Assembly: GCA_038501195.1 (NCBI GenBank)
Contig: JBBPUQ010000002.1
Coordinates: 868,001 to 932,000, forward strand
From: Nemania diffusa
Taxonomy: Eukaryota > Ascomycota > Sordariomycetes > Xylariales > Xylariaceae
Reading direction: 5' to 3'
Length of the DNA: 64,000 bases
Shown here: piece after piece, positions 34,851 through 49,799 of the stretch
How positions within the stretch are numbered: the first letter of the stretch is position 1
Layout of the letters: each line of letters starts with the position of its first letter
The notes under the pieces: model-generated
Told to the model about the DNA's origin: nothing
Database searches by the model: none
What the model saw: only the letters and a program-made list of their open reading frames with translations
Translations under genes and position numbers: made by a program

Positions 34851-37153
34851 AAAAAAACGCTGCTAATTAATATATATTATTAATAAAAATCACAATTATT
34901 AAATTTATAATTTATAAAATTTTAACTAAAATTAAATTAATAAAATAAAATAAATTAATATATTAAAAACTTTTTAAATTATATAATATATTAATTAATT
35001 AAACTATATATATTTAAATTAAAAAAAACAGTTTATATTTGTTATATTTGTTTTAGCATTTACTTTTTTTTTATAAACTTATATAATAAAAAATAAAAAA
35101 CAAATAATAAAATAATAATATTTATTTGTTTAATTAATATAAATAATTTTTATTATTTAAAGCTTTATAAAAAATAAAAAATACTATATTACGATTTATT
35201 ATTTAAAGTTTTAACTAATAACAATAATATAAATTTAAATAAATAATATATTATAATATATTTATATCTAGTTTATTTTTTTATATAATATAATAACAAA
35301 CTATAAACTATAGCTTTTTTTTTAATATAAAATAACTGTAATAAATAAGTTATAAGTTTTAATAGTTTTTTTATAATTTAAACTATTGCTTTAAAATATA
35401 AAAATATATTAATAATAAATTAAAAAAACTAAAAATAAAAAAGTTTTAAATAATATTTATATTATAAATTTTAAATAAAAACTATTATTAGTTTAGTTAT
35501 TATTACTTTTTATATTATTTAAAACAGCTAGTAAAATATATTTAGTTTAATATTATTTTTAAAATAATTAAATAAGTAATATTAAACTAACTTTATTATT
35601 AAATATTAAAAAAATTATTTATATTATTTAATATATTTTATATTTTATTTTTAAAACAAAAATATTTAATATTATAATTTAATAATAATAAATAAAAAAA
35701 AAACATAGTAAAAAAATAACAAGTTTTAATAAAAAAAATTAGTTGTTTTTTAGTTGCTTTTTTTTTAATACTAGTTATTTTTTATAATATAACTTTTTTT
35801 TTAAAAATATTATTATTTTTATTTATTTAGTTATATATTTTATTTTTTTTATTTTAAATTATTAAAATAAATATATAAATTTAAAAATATTATAAATTAA
35901 ATTGCTAACATATATATAATATAATAGTTAAAAGTATTTTTTATAGTTTGAATTTTATAAAAGCAGTTAATTTATTATAATATATTTAAAAATAATATAA
36001 ATAAAATAAATATAATAAAATATTAATATTTATTATTTAAATATAACTATTAGTTTTAATTTTTAAAAATTATATTAATAAAACTTAGTTGTTAAATATA
36101 GTAGCAATTAATATTAATATTAATATTAATATTTTTTTTAATATATTTTTATTTTTATTAAGTTTTTAAATATTAAAAATATTTACAACTTATGTAATAA
36201 TATTACTAGTACTATTAGCGCTTTTTTTAAACCTGGAGCAAATAATTTATATAAAAAATTTATATAATATAAACTATTTAAAAATTAAAAAGTTTTTAAA
36301 ATATATTTGTTTTTGAAATAATATATTAATATATAAAATAGTTATTTTTAAAAAATATTTGAATTAAATTAAAAATATTCAATAGCTATTTTAAAACAAA
36401 AAAAACTATTTAAAAAGTTATATATTTTAGCTAATAATATTATAAAAATTAAATATATTTTATTTAAGTATATATATCGTTTAATTTAAAAATTAGCAAA
36501 TATTTAAACTAAAAGCTTTTGTTAATTTATTAAAGTTTAAAAACTACACTTTTGTTAGTTTTAATTATATAATAAATATTAAAACAATATATTATTTTTA
36601 TTAAAGTTAATATTAATATAGTTTATAAATATATAAATATAATAACTATATAATTATTTTAATTTATATAATTGTATAATTTAAAAATTAGTTATAAATT
36701 AAAGTTTAGTTTAATATTTTTTTTAAATTTAATTTATATTAGCAGCAAAATAGCTTATATAAATACTATAATTTGCTTTATATAAACTTGTTTTATTTTA
36801 TATACAAACTAGCTTTATATAATATTTATTACTAAATATATTAAAAATATATATTATTTTTATAAATTTATAGCAAAAATATTTCGCTAAAATATTATTT
36901 TTATAACTTATTATATTTAATATAAATAAACTATTGTATTTTTATGTTTTATTGTTATTTTATTAATAATAGCTATATAGTATATTTTATTTATTATATT
37001 TAAAATATATATTATTTAAGTATTTATTTTTAAATAAATATATAAGCTTTATTAAATATTTTTTGTTTAGCTTTTATAACACTAGTATTTAATATTTAAA
37101 AATTAGCTTTTTTTATTATTAAAAACTATTTAAGTAAAATTTTTCAATTTAAT

Positions 37154-37463
37154 TGTTATAGACCACATTTGTATTCGAACAGATAAATCCTAGAAGTGGT
37201 TAGTATATACAGTGTAGTTAATAAGTAGCTAAAATAGCTAAATAGATCCTATTGTTTACTTGGAACAATAGACCCACTAGGGGTTAAATAAAGTAGTAAA
37301 TACAAAAAAGTAAAAGTAATAAATAAAAAAGCATTTATATAAATATGTTAATTTAACTGAAAAAGTTAAGTTTATTTTTTAATTTTTTCAACTTTAGTTT
37401 TTTTTTTAAAATATATAATATTATTTAGTTTTTAAATTTATTGTTAATATTGTACTTATTACA
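37154..37463 (+). repeat. 5' LTR of the nested Ty3/Gypsy element
   Basis: Starts TGTTATAGACCACATTTG and ends CTTATTACA; 310 bp. Its first about 150 bp retain C and G, while its last part is more mutated than the 3' copy (TTTATTGTTAATATTG against CCTATTACTAATATTG). Confidence 0.9.
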
Positions 37464-40400
37464 AAATTAAGATTCATTTTAACTATTTAAAAAAATAATA
37501 AATTTTTAAAAATCTTTAAACAAATTAATTAATTTTAATATATTAAAATAGTATAACTAATTTCTAGTAATAATATATTTATTGCTAATTATAAAAAAAC
37601 TAAACAATAAATACAGTTTATTAAAAATAAACTAGTAAAATTTGCTTTATAAATATAAATAAACTATAAACAAAATAAATTATATTAACAATTTTAGAAC
37701 TTTTAAAACTTGTTTAAAAATTATATAAAACATATTTATATTATAAAATATATTATAAATAATAATAATAAGTTTTATTATAACATTTTTAACAATAAAA
37801 AACTTTTTTTTTTTAATACTTATAAAAAATTTAAATTTATTTATAAAAATTTTAAAAAATATAACAAACAATAATAATATATAGTTATTAATAAAACTAT
37901 ATATAATAATATAGTTAAAAAAATAATAATTAATATTAAATACTTTATTATTTAAAATAAAACTTTTTAAATAGTTTTTATTTTTTTTATTAAAAATAGA
38001 AAAAAAATATAACTTAAATATAATAAACTAATAACTTTTAAATAATTTTAAATAATAACAAATATTTATAAAAAAGTAATATATTAAAAATTTAAACATT
38101 ATATTTTATAATTAAATATTATTTAAAAAATTGCAAAAAAGCTTAAAAATATAACAAATTTTTTCGAACAAAATATTTACTTTTTATATACTTAAGTAAT
38201 TAAACTAAAAAAAAAAACTAAACAACAAAAAATAGATATAATTTATTAAAAAGCTAACTTTAAAAATGCTATATTTTATAAAGCTATAAATATTTATAAA
38301 AAAAAAATTACAAACTTAAAAAATTAAATCAAAATTTTTTAAAACTAAATTATAGCTATAACAGCTACAGCTTTAAAGCTTGTACTAGTTATTTTTATTA
38401 TTAACTTTATTTTTATTAGTATAACTTAGTAACAAAAACAAAAATATAAAAATATTTCTAGTTTTAAAACTATTAATAAAACTTTTATAATTATAAAAAA
38501 AAAAACTAAACTTTTAATAAAAACAATTAATTCATTTATATTTATTAATAATAAACTAATAAAAAATAAAACTAAAATTTGATTTAAATATTAGTTTATA
38601 CTATTAAAAAATAAACTAACTAAAAATATTAATTATTATAATTAAAATTTAAAAAAAATCGATTATATTATTAGCTAAATAAAAAGTTTTACTTTTAAAA
38701 ATATTATAATATTTATTATAAACAACTATAAAAAAAAACTTATTTTAAAAACTAGTACTAAAGTTTTAAACTATTTATTTATTTATTATTATAATTTTAA
38801 TAAATATAAAAAAACATAAATTAAATATTAAAATTTTAAAATATAAAACTTTAATAAATTTATACAATTTAATATAAAGTTTATTAAATAAACTAAAGTA
38901 GTTTAAATTAATTTTATAAATTTTAAAAAAAATCTATATAATAAGCTATTAAAATAAATTAATAAACTATATATTAAAAAGCTATATAATAAACAAATAA
39001 TATTTGCTAATTTTTATAACTATATTTAAATGTACAATTATTAATAATATAAAAACTTTATTGTTTAAAAAATATAACAAAAAAAAAACTTTTTAAAAAT
39101 AATTAAGCAAAAAAAAAACTTAAAACTTAAAAAAAAAAAAAAACCTATAAAATTAAACTTATATTAAAATAATAGTACAAAATATTTAAATATTTTAATT
39201 TTAAATATAACTTTAAATAGTTATTATATTTATATTAAAATTTTATTTAACTAAATAAAAATTTTGATTTTATAAAAACAATGTTTTATATGCTATAATT
39301 AAAAATATAAAAACAGCAAATATTTTTGCAAATTTAATTTCAAACAATTTAATATAACTTATATTAATATTATTTTTGTTTAAACTATAAAATTTAAACA
39401 AATATAAACTATATTAAAAAAAAAATTAAAAAATATTATTTAAAATAACTAAACTTTTATTTTAAACAAATTTATATATTAATATTAAATATAAATAAAT
39501 ATAAAAAAATATTATTTGATTTTTTATAAAAGCTATTAAAAAAAAACCTTTTTTTTATAAACTATATAATAATAAATAATAAATTTACTTTATTAATAAA
39601 AGTATTAGCTAATATAAAAGTAAATATATATTTATTAATTAAATTAAACTTTGTTATAAAAATTTTAAAATATTTAAAATTTAAAACAATTATAAAATTT
39701 ATATTATTTTAAATAGTAAATTATAATAAAAAAGTTATATAAACTATTAATATTGCTTTAAAAGTATATTTTTATATATAAAATAAAACAATTTTAAATA
39801 TATTTTTATTAATAATAAATATAAAATATAATATTATTATAAAACAAAAGTACTTAAATTATTATAATATTTTAATAAACAGTAAAAAAAAAAAACTATT
39901 ATTTTTTAATAATTAAAAACTAAAATATTAAATTTTTAAAATTTTAATAAATAATATAAAAAATTTAATTGTTAACTTTAATTATTAACAAAATATAAAC
40001 TATTAATAAAAATTAATAAATATAAAAAATAAAAAAAAAAAAATAAACAAATAAACTAAATATATTAAAAAAAAAAGCAAAACAAAAAAAATATAAAAAC
40101 TAAATTTAAAAAAGTTTGTTTTTGTATTAATAAACTTAAATGTTAAAAAAAATAAACAAAAGTTATAAAAAAAAAAAAACTTTTAGTTATTTTTTAATTA
40201 TTTATTTTAATTTTGTATTTTTTATAAGCTAGTTTTAATATAAGCAAAAACTATTTATAACAAAAAATATAATATATAGAATATATATTATAAAAAAAAG
40301 CTTATAAAAATAATTTAAACTTATATATTTTTATAAAAAAAAAGTGTAAAAATTATAAGTTAAAAATAAAATATAACTAATATAGCTTATATTAATTATA

Positions 40401-41169
40401 AAAAAATATAATTAAATAATATAAACATTAGTTAGTTTAAATTAATACTATTAGTATAACTAGATTTAATATAACAATAAAACAAAAAAATATTATTTTA
40501 TATAATATAATTTTATTATATGAATTAAATTAAATAATTTTTTAAAAAAAGTATAAAAAATTAATAAAAAATAAAAAAAAATTAATAAAAGCAGTATTAT
40601 ATTTAGTACTAAAAAAGCACTATAAATATTTTAATATATTTAATAAAACAGTTTTAAATAATTTTTTTTTATATTGTTTAAGTATTAATTATTAAATTAT
40701 TATTAATAAATTTTTTAAAGTTTTTTTAAAATATAATATATTGTATAAAATATTATTAAAAAAAATAAAAATATATTGAAAATATATTAACAACAATTTA
40801 GCAAAAGATTTTATTGAATTAATAATAATACTATAAGCAGTATTAGTTTTATTTATAAAAAAAAAAAACAGTTTTTTATAACTATATATAAACTATAAAA
40901 AATTAAATTTAATTATTTAAAAAAATAAATATTTTTTATTTTTAATTAATAAAACTTTAATTAAAATATTTTAAACTAAAGTTTATATAAAAATAAATAT
41001 TTAATAAACTTTTTATTATATTTAAATATTTAAAAAAAATAAATTATTAATAACTTTTTAAATAAAATATAAAATTTATTAGTTTAAAATATTTTTATTT
41101 AAATTAATAAATAAATTTATAATATTTTAATATTATATAAACAATATATTAAAAAATTATTTAAACATT

Positions 41170-41400
41170 TTTTATATAATATATATTAATAATATATTGA
41201 TTTATTTTAATAATAAATTAAAATATAAACATTATATTAATAAAATATTAATTTATTTAAAAAAAACTAAATTATAAACTAATTTTAAAAAGTGTAAATT
41301 TTATATAACAAAAACTAAGTTTTTAAAGTTTATTATAAAAATATATAAAGTAAAAATTAACTTTAATAAAATAAAAATTATATATTATTAAAATTTATTT
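41170..41400 (+). pseudogene. Degenerate reverse transcriptase domain
   Basis: In one frame the translation shows YINNILIYFNN, a His/Lys/Ile-rich spacer, an early TAA, then NFKKCKFYITKTKFLKFII. This matches the end of a Ty3/Gypsy palm domain, where the C-x-F and KFLGF blocks follow the active site. Both active-site Asp codons are AAT (Asn) through G-to-A. Confidence 0.85.
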
Positions 41401-41739
41401 TATAACAAAAAAAAAAAAATATATTTTAAAAAAATACAGTTATTTTTAAACTTTTATAACTTTTATAAAAAATTTATAAAAAAATATAAACAAATTATAA
41501 AACTATTTATTAACTTTATATATATTAGTATAATATTTTAATAAACTTTAAAATATTAAAAAATATTTAAAATTTTATAAATAGTTTTAATAAATATATT
41601 TATTTTATACTACTTTTTTTATAACGTTAAAACTATAATAAAAATTAATTTTTTTAATAATATAATATCGGATATATTATTTTAAAAAAACAGTTTAAAA
41701 AATTTATAAAAACTAATAGCTTTTTTTTTAAAAATACTT

Positions 41740-41945
41740 TATAATATAAAATTTAATTATAAAATATATAATAAAAAAATATTAACAGTTATAAAAAAGC
41801 TTTTATATTAAAAAGCAGAATTTATAAATATATAATATTTTTTTATAGTTTTAATAAATTATATAGTTTTAAAATATTTTAATATAAAAAAAATATTAAA
41901 CTTTTAATAAATAAAATAAATAAAATTTATAAACTATTATTATTT
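41740..41945 (+). pseudogene. Degenerate RNase H domain
   Basis: NYKIYNKKILTVIKKLLY, then TAA where the family has a Trp codon (TGG to TAA by two G-to-A steps), then KAEF and, further on, LINYIVLKYF in place of the LTDHKNLEYF-type block. It lies in the same direction and downstream of the reverse transcriptase. Confidence 0.8.
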
Positions 41946-43978
41946 TATAATTATATATTGTTTAAGTTTAAAAAATACTATTGCTAATATTTTTTTAAAA
42001 CTTTTAAAAAATATAAAAATATAAAAAAAAAAAAAAAACAAATAAAAAATAATAGTTTTATTTAAACTAATAATTTTTTTTAATAAAATTTTATAAAAGT
42101 TTATAATAATATATATATTAAAAAATAATATTATATTTTTGCTAATTTTTAAAATATTATTAATCGATTTAGTTTTAAAAACTAATAAAATTAACAAAAG
42201 TTTAATTAAATATAAAAAAAAAACTTGCATTAATTAAAATTTAAATTAAATAATATTAAATAATTTAATATTATATAAAAAATATTTAGTAATATTAAAT
42301 ATTAACTATTTATATATTAAATTAATTAAAAAAACATATATTTAATTAGTTATAATATATTTAAAAAAAAATAAAACAAAAGCTTTAATAATTTAAAAAT
42401 ATTAATAGTTTAAAATTTATAAAAAAATAAATTAATATATAGCAAATTGTTTATATAAAACAACTAAAGTTTTAAAAAATAAAATATTAAAAAAATTAAA
42501 GTTTTTAAATATATTAAACTATATATAGCAATATATAGTAATAAATTTTAAATATTTTTTTTTTAATAATAATAAAAACAATATAATTTTTTATATAATT
42601 AATAAATTATTTAAATTTATATAAACTATAGTTTATAAAAATATAGTAATTATAAAATAAATTATAAAAATATATTATAATAAATTATATAAAATATATA
42701 GTTAGCTAAAAAGTTTTATTAATAACTACAGTTTTTAATTTATAGTTAAATTTATAAATAAGCTATTTTAAATTTATAAAATAAAACTAAATTTTTTTTT
42801 TGCTAACTATAAATAAACTATTAAACAAATAAAAATTATATATTAATAAATAAATTAAAAGTTATAGTTTTTTATTAACTATTTTTAAAAAAATTAGTTT
42901 AAAATATTACTAATATTAAATATAATATAAATATTTTTATTATATAAGTTATTAAAAAGTTTATTTTTATATAAAATATTAGTTAATTAAGTTATAAAAA
43001 TAATATTTAATTAAAAAGTTAAAACAAAAAAATTAATATTTAAACTAATAAAAAAAAAACTAAATTATAAAAAAATATAAAGTTTTATAACTAAAATATA
43101 TAAATATATAGCAGTAATAAAATAGCAAATATTTTAAATTTAATAAAAAATAATTAATTAAATTAATAAATATTAATAAAACTTAAACTTTTTAATAAAA
43201 AATTAAATATATATTTTATAAAAAAAAAGAAAATAAACTAATTAATTTAATAATAAATTAAACTATTTAATAATAAAAATATATTATAAAATTATTAATA
43301 ATAATAATAAAAATATTTTTAAATTTTATTTATTAAATTTTTAAAAAAGATTTTAATAGTTTTATATAAATTAATTATATAAATATTTAAAGAATTTATT
43401 TTTAAAGCAAAATTTTAAATATTTAAAAAAAAAAGTTATAAATTTTAAATATAACAAAAAGAAATAAAAAGTTAAAAAAGTTTTATTATTATATATTAAA
43501 TTAAACAAGCTTTATTATAAAATAGTTTAAAAAAAATAAAATTATAATAATTAGTAATATTTAACAAATATTTTAAAAAATTTTTTAATATATATATAAA
43601 AATTTTATAATTAAAACTTTAATACAAAAAGTTTTTTAATAAAATTATTAAAGTAAAAAAAAATAACATAAAAAAAAACATTTATAAAAAAATATTTTAA
43701 CAATAATAAAGTTAATATAAAAAAAAAATATTATATATATAAAAAATAAAAAAATTTATAAATATATATATAATGTTATATAAAAAACAATAACTTTATT
43801 AAATTAACTATTAATATAATAAAAAAGTAATAAAAATTAAAAGTTTTTATATATAAATTAATTATATATATTAAAAATATTTTTTTATTATTTAAAAATA
43901 TTAATTTATAAAAAATTTACAGTTTAAATATTTGTTATAACAAAAATTTAAATTAAGTTTTTTTTATATAACAAAAGT

Positions 43979-44288
43979 TATTATAAACTATATTTATATT
44001 TAAATAAATAAATCTTAAAAATAGTTAGTATATATAATATAATTAATAAATAACTAAAATAACTAAATAAATTTTATTGTTTATTTAAAATAATAAATTT
44101 ATTAAAAATTAAATAAAGTAATAAATATAAAAAAATAAAAGTAATAAATAAAAAAATATTTATATAAATATATTAATTTAATTAAAAAAGTTAAATTTAT
44201 TTTTTAATTTTTTTAACTTTAGTTTTTTTTTTAAAATATATAATATTATTTAATTTTTGAACCTATTACTAATATTGTATTTATTATA
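43979..44288 (+). repeat. 3' LTR of the nested Ty3/Gypsy element
   Basis: Exactly the same length as the 5' LTR. It aligns without gaps by eye, and the differences I checked are transitions. Its beginning reads TATTATAAACTATATTT, where the other copy has TGTTATAGACCACATTT. Confidence 0.9.
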
Positions 44289-45507
44289 TTAATTATATAA
44301 AAATAAAGCAGTTTTTACTATTTAGTTTTTATTTATTAACTATATAGTTATATTAAAAGTTTTAATAAAATTGTTAATTTATAAAGCTATATTTAAATAA
44401 AATATACTAACTATAGCAAAAAAAAAAAATAAAAAAAATATAACAAATTATTATATTATAAAAGTTATATTTAAAAACAATTTGTAATAATAAATTTAAT
44501 TTTATTATAACTAAATTAATAACTATTTTATAAAGTAGCTTTTTATAAAAAATTATTAAAACTTAATTTATATAATTGTTATTTATTAGTTTAAAAAAAG
44601 TTAAATATATTATAATATATTTATTTATAATATTAAAACAAAACTTAAAATAAAACAAATATATAAAAGTTAATAAAAAATAAAAAAAAATAAATAAAAG
44701 TAAATAAAAATAAAAAATAATATTAGCTAGTTATTATTATTAAGTTTTATTATTTAATATAAATAGTAATTTTTAAATATTAAAAAATTATTAATAATAT
44801 ATATATTTAAAAATAAATATATAAATAAAACTAATAATATAAAGTTTAATTTAATTTTTATTTAATAAATACTTTATTATTATAATATATAAACTGTTTT
44901 AATTTTTTTTATATTTTAATTATAATAAACTATAAATATTATTATTTTTTATAAAATTAAATAATTATAAAAATTAAATATATTTTTTAATTTTTTTTTA
45001 TTAAAAAATATATAATTATATTATTAAATTATTAATTTAATATATTTATATTTTAATTAATTAAACATATTAAAATAGCTTTAAAAATAATTTTACTTTT
45101 TTTAAAAACTATTGTTTTTAATATTTTTATTATTATTATTTTTTAATATAATTTATATATAAATAAAAATATTTTTAACAATAATTTTAACTTTTTAATA
45201 TTATAAAAAATATATAAAATTTAATAATAGCTAATTTTATTTTAAACTAAAAATAATTATATTAAAACTTAAAATTTAAAACTAAAAATTTATTAAAATT
45301 TATTAAAAAAAAAAATTAAACTAATTATATAAATAAATAAATAAAAATTTTATTAATTAACTTTTTTAATTATATTTTAATTAATTAAAAGCTTTATAAA
45401 AAATAATAATTTTTAAAATATTAAAAAATATAAATCTTTAAAAAAATAAAGTTATAAATAAATAGTTAAAAATAACTTTTTTTTTTACTGCTATTAATTA
45501 ATAAACT

Positions 45508-45690
45508 ATGACGGCGTAGCATTAACCACAGTGGTAATAGTGGGGCTAGCTGGGTGTGTCTACGAACCTATATTTAACCAGTTGAGCCATCCTGGCAACC
45601 AGACAAAAGGAGACCAGAATAACTAAGGTGTCGCTTAGTTATTCTATACCACTATATGTACAAACAGCTACTCTATACGCTGTTATTTAA
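45508..45690 (-). mobile_element. Unmutated about 180-bp island with tRNA-like box A and a perfect hairpin (SINE/MITE-like)
   Basis: Abruptly normal composition amid kilobases of AT. On the minus strand TGGCTCAACTGG fits Pol III box A exactly, and GGTTCGTAGAC, close to box B, follows about 10 bp later (closer than in a tRNA). AGAATAACTAAG and CTTAGTTATTCT at about 45618-45647 form a 12-bp stem with a 6-base loop. No target duplication or T run was identified. Most likely a recent insertion of a short element that has not been duplicated enough to attract RIP. Confidence 0.5.
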
Positions 45691-46000
45691 ATATATTTTA
45701 ATAATTAATTATTTAATATATAAAATAATAATAAAAACTTAGTTTTAGTTTGTTTTTTTGCTATTTTTAATAATATAATTAGTTATTTTATTAAGATTTA
45801 ATAACTGCTTTTTTAATAATATAATTAGTTATTTTATTTAATATAATTAAAAAGTTTAATTAAAATAATAATAAAAACTTAGTTTTATTTTAATTTTTTA
45901 TTATTATTAATAGTATAATTAATTATTTTTTATTAAAATTTAATAACTTTATAAACTTTATATATTTAATATAATTAAAAAGCTTAATTAAATTATTTAT
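45690..46000. repeat. AT-rich tandem duplication, about 165-bp units
   Basis: The sequence AATAATAATAAAAACTTAGT and a TATAATTAGTTATTTTATT-type block occur in the same order at about 45725 and 45865. Non-coding. Confidence 0.5.
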
Positions 46001-48074
46001 AAAGTTATTTTTTAACTTAATATATTAAAAATATATATAATTTGTTTTAATTTTTTAATTAATATAATAATATATTATATAAATTAATTTTTTTTATATT
46101 TTAATTATAATAAACTATAAATATTATTATTAATAATTAATATTAATTTTAAATATAATAACTTTAGTAGTTTTTTATACTTATATTTTTATTTTTTTTA
46201 AAAAATATATTTTTTTTTTTTAAATATATATTTATAATATTTTTTATAATAGCTGTAATTTTTATATTAGTTTTGTTTAATTAAACATTTGTTATATTTG
46301 TTTTAAATAATATAAATTAAACTTATTTTTTTATAACAAATTTAGTTTTATTTTAATTAAATATTTAATTAATTAAATATTTAAATAAAATATATATATA
46401 ACTATAATTATTATTAACGTTATTATTATTGTTTGTTTTACTGTTATTTTTATTATTTTTAGTTTTATTTTTATATTTAATATTATTAACATTTTTATTT
46501 TTATTATTGTTTTTTTTTTAAGTTATTATTATTATTATTATTATTTTAATTTTAAAATAAATAAATAAATTTTAAAGTAAAAAATTATTTTTATTTTATT
46601 AATAAAAATTATAAAAAATATATATATTATTTATTTTTAAATATTATTATATAAAACTTATAACTGTTTTAATATATTTAAATATATTAAACTTTTTAAT
46701 ATATTTTAAAACTTTTTTTTTTTTTATTTATGTTTTAATATTTAAAAATATTTATTAATTCTTTTTTAATTTATAAATAATAATTTAAATATTTATTAAA
46801 TATAATAAATGTTATAAAAATAATAAAATGAACTAGTTTATAATAATATAATTTTAATTAGTTTTTATATTTTAATAAATTTAAAATTTTTTAAAAAAAA
46901 ACAATAATATAAAATAAAAAACTAAAAAATAATTTAAAAACTTTTTATATAAATTTTATAATATATAAATATATATAATAAATAAAATATATATAGCTTT
47001 ATATAAATAATAGTTAAAAATATATAAATAATATTTATATTTATAATATAAAATTTTTTTTATTTTTTATAAATTAAAAAAGTTATAATTATATTTTAGC
47101 TATATTTTTTATTATTTTAAATTTTTATAATAATTAAATAAAAAAAGCTATAAATTATTAAATAAACTTTTTTTTATTGTTTAAATTGTTTTTATTGCAA
47201 TTTTTTTGTTTTAATTTATATTTTTATTTATATTTAATTAAATATTAATATATTTTTATAACTAAAATAAAAAATATATAAAAGTTAATAAAAAATAAAA
47301 AAAAGTAAAAAGAAATAAAAAAAAACAAATAAAAGTAAAAAAAAATATTAGCTAATTATTATATCGATATAACTTTTTTATTTAAAGTTTTTTTTTTTTT
47401 TTTTTAGTTTTATTTTTTTATATTATAATATTGTTTTTATTTAAAGCTTTTTTTTTAGTTTTGTTTTTTTATACTATAATATTGTTTTTATTTTTAATTA
47501 TTATTGCTATATTAATATAACTTTATTAATATAACTTTTTTATTTAAAGCTTTTTTTTTTATTTTTAACTTTGTTTTTTTATTTTTTTTTATTTTAATTA
47601 TTTATTTAATTATTACTATAATATATAAACTAAATTTATTATTAAAAACAATTATAATATTAAAATATAAAACTTAAAAAATAAAAAATATAATATTAAT
47701 TATAATAATTATAATAATTTAAAAATTTTAAAAATAAATTATTTAATATTGTTAATAAAAAACTATTTAATATTATTAATAAAAAGCTAGTTAATTTAAA
47801 TATAAAAAAATTAATTTAAAAAAAAAATAATTAAATATAAAATAACTATAGTTATATATAAATAAATAAAAAAAATATAATTTAAATTTAATTTATATAA
47901 TTTAAAAGCTTTATAAATTTTTAAAAATTTATTTATTTATAATAACTTAAAAAAAAATATTTTATAAATATTAAAATAACTTTAAAAAACTTAGTTTATT
48001 ATTTTATATTAAAAAAAAAATATAAAAGTAATATATTAAAAAGTTATTAAAATATTTATTAACTTTTTTTAATT

Positions 48075-48245
48075 ATATTAAAAACTAAAATTAAATTAAA
48101 TATTAAAACTAAATTAAAAATTAAAATTAAAAATATTAAAACTAAACTAAAAACTAAAATTAAAAATATTAAAACTAACTTAAATATTAAAATTAAATTA
48201 AATATTAAAATTAAATTAAATATTAAAATTAATTAATTAAATATT
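48075..48245. repeat. AT microsatellite-like array (AAATTAAATATTAAAAC/T units)
   Basis: About ten degenerate 16-18-bp units of ATTAAAACTAAATTAAA/AAATATTAAAATTAAATT. Low-complexity, non-coding. Confidence 0.6.
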
Positions 48246-49799
48246 ATAATTAAACAATATTTTAATTATAATTAAACTTTAATTCTTTTAGTTTTTTTTT
48301 TAATATAATATATAACTATATAAGTTTTATTTTTAATAATAATAATTATATTATAATAAATTATATAAAAAATAATTTGTTTTTAAATTTTAATTATATA
48401 AATTTTATAAAACAATATATAATTTTAGTTATTTTTGTTTTATTAAAACAATAGTTATATATTTAATATAATTAATATAATTTTAAAACTAAAAAATTTA
48501 AATTAAAATAATTTTTTTATATTTTAATAAACTATATAATAATTTATATTTTTTATAATATAAATATTTTAAATTATATAAATCGATTTAGCAAGCTATA
48601 ATAAATTATTAATAATAATAATATATAGTTTTAAAAACTTTTTAAAATATTATAAATTAATATTTATTTAAACTTTATTAAAAAATTATTATTATAATAA
48701 AAATTATAATTATTAAATTAATTTTAAAATTAAATTTTTTAACTTTATAATTAATATTTTATATAAAAATATTACTAATTTAATTATTATTTATATAATA
48801 AATTATATAATATTTTATTTTAAATTATTTAAAATTATAATATTAATTAAATTAAATTTAATATATATTTAATAATTTTATTAATTAACTATTATAAAAA
48901 AAAAGTTTTTTATTTATTTTATAAATAAAATGTTTTTTTTATTTAATTAATATTTTAAAATTATAATATTATTTTTAATTAAATAAAAATATAAATTAAA
49001 ATATTAAAAAAATACAATTAAATTATAATAATATTAAATATTAATAAAAAAAATTTAATATTTAAATAGTTTTTATATAAAATTATATATTAATTATATT
49101 TTAAATTATAATAACTAAAAGTTAAAACTTTAAATTTAAATATAAACAAATTATATTTTAAAATTAGTTTTAATTAAATAAATTTTTTTTCAGTTTTTTT
49201 TATAAACTATTTAATAAAAATAACTATTAAAAATTATTTTTAATATAATATTATAATAAAAATAAAATATTAAAATATTATTAATAATTAAAATTTTGAT
49301 TATATTTTTAATTAAAATTTAAAATATTTAATTATAAAGTTTATTATTATAATAATTAATTATAAATAAAATAAATATAATATTAATATTATATAAAATA
49401 TAAATATAATTATTTAATTAATTTTATAAAATAATATATTTATTGCTTTTTATAATATAATAAATAATAAAATTTAAAAAGTTAAATTATAATTAAAAAA
49501 AATTAAATATTTGTTATAACAATTTATATATAATATTTTATTATTAATTAAACTATAAATTAATAATAAAATATATAATTTTTTATATTTAATTTATTAT
49601 ATATTTTAATTATTAATAAACTTATATATATATTATATAATTAATTATTATTATTTAAATATAATATTTAATTATAAATTATATTTAAAAAAGTTTTTTT
49701 TAAATAAAACTTGTTATTTTTATAAAAACTATAAATATTTTAAAAATATTAAAATATATAATTACAATATAAAAAATTATTAAAATATATTTTTATATT

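Larger units (their letters stand above)
26336..37153. other. AT-only interior of the insertion, left part
   Basis: About 10.8 kb made almost wholly of A and T, with stops in every frame. I could not recognise any protein motif, even allowing for C-to-T and G-to-A changes. Two internal tandem arrays are listed separately. A slightly less eroded spot (about 36190-36245, AGTACTATTAGCGC and AACCTGGAGC) stands out but is too short to name. Confidence 0.5.
37154..44288 (+). mobile_element. Ty3/Gypsy LTR retrotransposon, complete but RIP-inactivated
   Basis: Two 310-bp direct LTRs (37154-37463 and 43979-44288) begin TG/TA and end CA/TA, and the element is bracketed by the 5-bp duplication TTAAT (37149-37153 and 44289-44293). 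Total length is 7135 bp, normal for the family. Between them the order on the plus strand is a degraded gag region, then reverse transcriptase (41182-41205 reads YINNILIY, where the family has a YxDD motif), then RNase H (from 41755, NYKIYNKKILTVI). That reverse-transcriptase-before-integrase order is Ty3/Gypsy. All key acidic residues seen are lost through G-to-A, and there are many TAA stops, so it cannot move. It is nested in the 25-kb insertion and therefore younger than it. Confidence 0.9.

Noticed and set aside
39285..39330. Possible CCHC zinc knuckle of gag (CYN...C) in the nested element
   Set aside because: The spacing is one residue short of C-x2-C-x4-H-x4-C, and the second Cys and His are absent even allowing for transitions.
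37680..42230. Short minus-strand frames (63 and 96 codons) made of Ile, Phe, Lys and Asn
   Set aside because: They fall within the plus-strand retrotransposon and reflect pure AT composition.
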